Origin: Bacteroidales bacterium
GTDB lineage: Bacteria > Bacteroidota > Bacteroidia > Bacteroidales > UBA932
Length of the DNA: 8,810 nucleotides
Assembly (NCBI GenBank): GCA_017555925.1
Contig: JAFZFL010000021.1
Coordinates: forward strand, 1-8,810
Direction: 5' to 3'
Shown here piece by piece: positions 7,198-8,810 of this stretch. Made by a program: the position numbers and the translations under genes. Below the pieces are notes generated by a model. It did not search any database, had not been told where the DNA came from, and saw nothing but the letters and a program-made list of their open reading frames with translations. Position 1 is the stretch's first letter; each line of letters opens with the position of its first letter.

Positions 7198-8706
7198 ATG
7201 AATCTGAATCTGAATGGTATAAAAAGATATGCATCTCTTTTCTTTGTGTCGGCACTTGTACTCTCATGCGCTGTGTCAGGTAACAAAAAAGAGGAAGTTG
7301 AACTCTCTCCAATAATGAAAAAGGCTTTGGAAGATAAAACTTCGAGATATTATGCAGATTTTGAAAATTTCCCAAAAGAGAAGAAGATGCTTCCAATTGG
7401 AGTGTTCGATTCAGGTACAGGCGGATTGACAGTCCTTGAGGTAATGTTGTCCATTGACAAGATTGATAACATAACAGGCAAAATGGGATCTGACGGTATT
7501 CCTGATTTTGCTGGAGAAAATTTTACATTCCTTGGTGATATGGCAAACATGCCATACGGCAATTATGCCGCTGAGAAAAAAGAGCAATTCTTTAAGGAGC
7601 TGGTTGTAAAGGATGCGTTGTTCCTGTTGGGCGACAAATATTACAAATCACCTATGGATGCCACGCCTGAAGGTGTGAAAGAGAAATCTAAAATTCTTGT
7701 AATTGCTTGTAATACAGCTACTGCATGGGGATTGAATGATATTCAGGTCATGTTGGATAAAAGTGGTACAGGCGTAAAAGTCATTGGAGTGATTAATGCC
7801 GGTGTAAATGCCCTTTATGATAACATTAAGGAGGATTCACTGTCAAAATCAACAACTGTTGGCGTATTGGCAACCGTAGGTACAATCTCTTCAAATGCCT
7901 ATGAGAGAACCATATTGGAAATGCAGGAACAGTCTGGCTATAAGGGCAAGATAGAAGTTGTCAATCACGCATGTGCAGGATTTGCGGAGTCTGTAGATAT
8001 GGAGAAAGATTTTGTAAATGTAGCATTGGAATCTCCTCGGGCCGACTATAGAGGACCTAAAATGGGTGTAGGAACTGAGGATATCAAAGAGGAATTGCTT
8101 CCTGCATACAATTTTACATTTGGAAAGAATGATATTCTTTATAGGAAGGAGAATGGCAAATTTACAGAGTTTCAACTCAATTCAGCTGCAAACTATGCAC
8201 GATTCCATCTGGTGACTCTTTTGGAGAAGCATATTGAAAGTGGGGCAAAAGCTCCTATGAAAAATATCATTTTGGGATGTACTCACTACCCGTTCCTTTT
8301 GGATACACTTGTAAAGGCCGTAGAAGAGTTGAGAAACTATAGTGTAAATGGAAAGAGAGTGTATAATGATGTTCTTGCAGAGAGTGTGAACTTTATAGAT
8401 CCGGCTCTATTTACAGCTATAGAGTGCTACCAGGCATTAAGGGAGGAGAAGAATCTGGCATTAAGAACCGTGGATGGAAAGGTTGATGCATATATATCTG
8501 TTCCGGCTTATGGACTTGCTCCGGATTGTCTTGATGAGAACGGCAACCTTGCTTACAACTTCAAATATGGCAGGGAGTATGGTACAGAAGATGTGTCAAC
8601 AGTGTTTGTGCCTATCTCAAGGAAGTATGTAAGTAAAGAGAACTTGAACAGACTTGAGGCTCTTGTTCCATACTCCTATAATGAGATTAATAAAACAATG
8701 GAGTAG
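7198..8706 (+). CDS. murI: Glutamate racemase (MurI)-family protein with lipoprotein signal peptide and insertions
   Basis: MurI interconverts L- and D-glutamate by a two-cysteine mechanism; D-Glu is a building block of peptidoglycan. This 502-residue protein has the MurI motifs in order: GVFDSGTGGLTVL (68-80, Asp71-Ser72), FLGDMANMPYG (111-121), ACNTATA (catalytic Cys171), VIGVINAG (195-202), VGVLATVGTISSNAYERTI (221-239), ACAGF (258-262), GCTHYP (Cys361, His363) and NFIDPALF (398-405). MurI usually has about 260-290 residues. The extra length is an N-terminal leader, an insert at about 84-107, some 60 residues before GCTHYP and about 90 at the C-terminus. Residues 1-24 look like a lipoprotein signal (basic GIKRY, hydrophobic core, lipobox VLSC with Cys24) followed by a polar KKEE linker, so export is predicted. 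The ATG at 7198 lies four bases after the purM stop; an upstream TTG at 7168 would overlap purM and weaken the signal. A cytosolic start at Met64 is possible but would waste the leader. Substrate and location are inferred. Confidence 0.85.
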   Translation: MNLNLNGIKRYASLFFVSALVLSCAVSGNKKEEVELSPIMKKALEDKTSRYYADFENFPKEKKMLPIGVFDSGTGGLTVLEVMLSIDKIDNITGKMGSDGIPDFAGENFTFLGDMANMPYGNYAAEKKEQFFKELVVKDALFLLGDKYYKSPMDATPEGVKEKSKILVIACNTATAWGLNDIQVMLDKSGTGVKVIGVINAGVNALYDNIKEDSLSKSTTVGVLATVGTISSNAYERTILEMQEQSGYKGKIEVVNHACAGFAESVDMEKDFVNVALESPRADYRGPKMGVGTEDIKEELLPAYNFTFGKNDILYRKENGKFTEFQLNSAANYARFHLVTLLEKHIESGAKAPMKNIILGCTHYPFLLDTLVKAVEELRNYSVNGKRVYNDVLAESVNFIDPALFTAIECYQALREEKNLALRTVDGKVDAYISVPAYGLAPDCLDENGNLAYNFKYGREYGTEDVSTVFVPISRKYVSKENLNRLEALVPYSYNEINKTME

Positions 8707-8707
8707 T

Positions 8708-8810
8708 ATGGCCTACGCACAACATATAACATCTGAAGAACTTGAGGGTTTGGAATTTGCCTCATTTGCCGGGGAAATAAGGGTGATAGATAGGGTAAAT
8801 GAGGAGTTTG
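8708..8810 (+). CDS. N-terminus of a probable 3'-5' exonuclease (DnaQ/RNase D-like), cut by window edge
   Basis: An ATG one base after the racemase stop opens a frame of 34 complete codons to the window edge, beginning MAYAQHITSEELEG. A GGAG at 8700-8703 gives a plausible ribosome site. The segment HITSEELEGLEFASFAGEI followed by RVIDRVNEEF resembles the N-terminal leader of Bacteroidales proteins annotated as 3'-5' exonuclease domain proteins, in which an IT/ISxEE helix and a FxGxIxVI strand come just before the first catalytic DxE motif. That motif would lie beyond the window, so the assignment rests on recalled similarity of a short non-catalytic stretch. The one-base spacing shows that it is the next gene of the purM-racemase operon. 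Confidence 0.55.
   Translation, partial: MAYAQHITSEELEGLEFASFAGEIRVIDRVNEEF

Noticed and set aside
7201..7215. Hexamer repeat AATCTG AATCTG AAT at the racemase gene start, as a possible phase-variation tract
   Set aside because: Only two and a half units of a 6-base repeat; changes would stay in frame and slippage is unlikely at this length.

Overview
The window looks like chromosomal DNA of a member of the Bacteroidales (phylum Bacteroidota). Four things point there: a type III glutamine synthetase (GlnN family) whose C-terminus ends in the typical WPLPKYRELLF motif, the long (395-residue) form of AIR synthase found in that group, a decayed gene with a BACON domain, and several TAnnTTTG promoter boxes in place of -10/-35 elements. 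The DNA is moderately AT-rich. I cannot name a genus. I see no rRNA, tRNA, CRISPR array, insertion sequence or attachment site.

Left part (1-2690, minus strand). A class I/II PLP-dependent aminotransferase runs off the left edge with its C-terminus missing. It follows, after a 50-base gap, a PBP4-type D-alanyl-D-alanine carboxypeptidase/endopeptidase with a signal peptide. The two are probably co-transcribed leftwards from a TAnnTTTG promoter just upstream of the peptidase gene. The gap holds a 9-base direct repeat that could serve regulation of the aminotransferase.

Middle (2691-3743). About 1 kb has no intact gene. Most of it is a frameshifted minus-strand remnant of a BACON-domain protein, with an unrecognised C-terminal part that also stays readable when the frame is switched. 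The last ~135 bases are an AT-rich divergent intergenic region carrying the putative glnN promoter.

Right part (3744-8810, plus strand). glnN is followed by purM (63-base gap with its own TAnnTTTG box), then a glutamate-racemase (MurI) family gene 4 bases after the purM stop, then the first 34 codons of a gene that resembles Bacteroidales 3'-5' exonuclease proteins, starting one base after the racemase stop. purM, racemase and exonuclease form a tight operon. Glutamine synthetase supplies the amide donor for the purine step just before PurM, and the racemase acts on glutamate, so there is a loose glutamate/glutamine theme, but co-regulation is not proven.

The most striking feature is the racemase-family protein. 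It keeps both catalytic cysteines and all main MurI motifs, is nearly twice the usual length, and begins with a lipoprotein signal peptide, so it is predicted to lie outside the cytoplasm. The glutamine synthetase also departs from the usual GSIII sequence at several active-site motifs. I see no wholly new multi-gene system.
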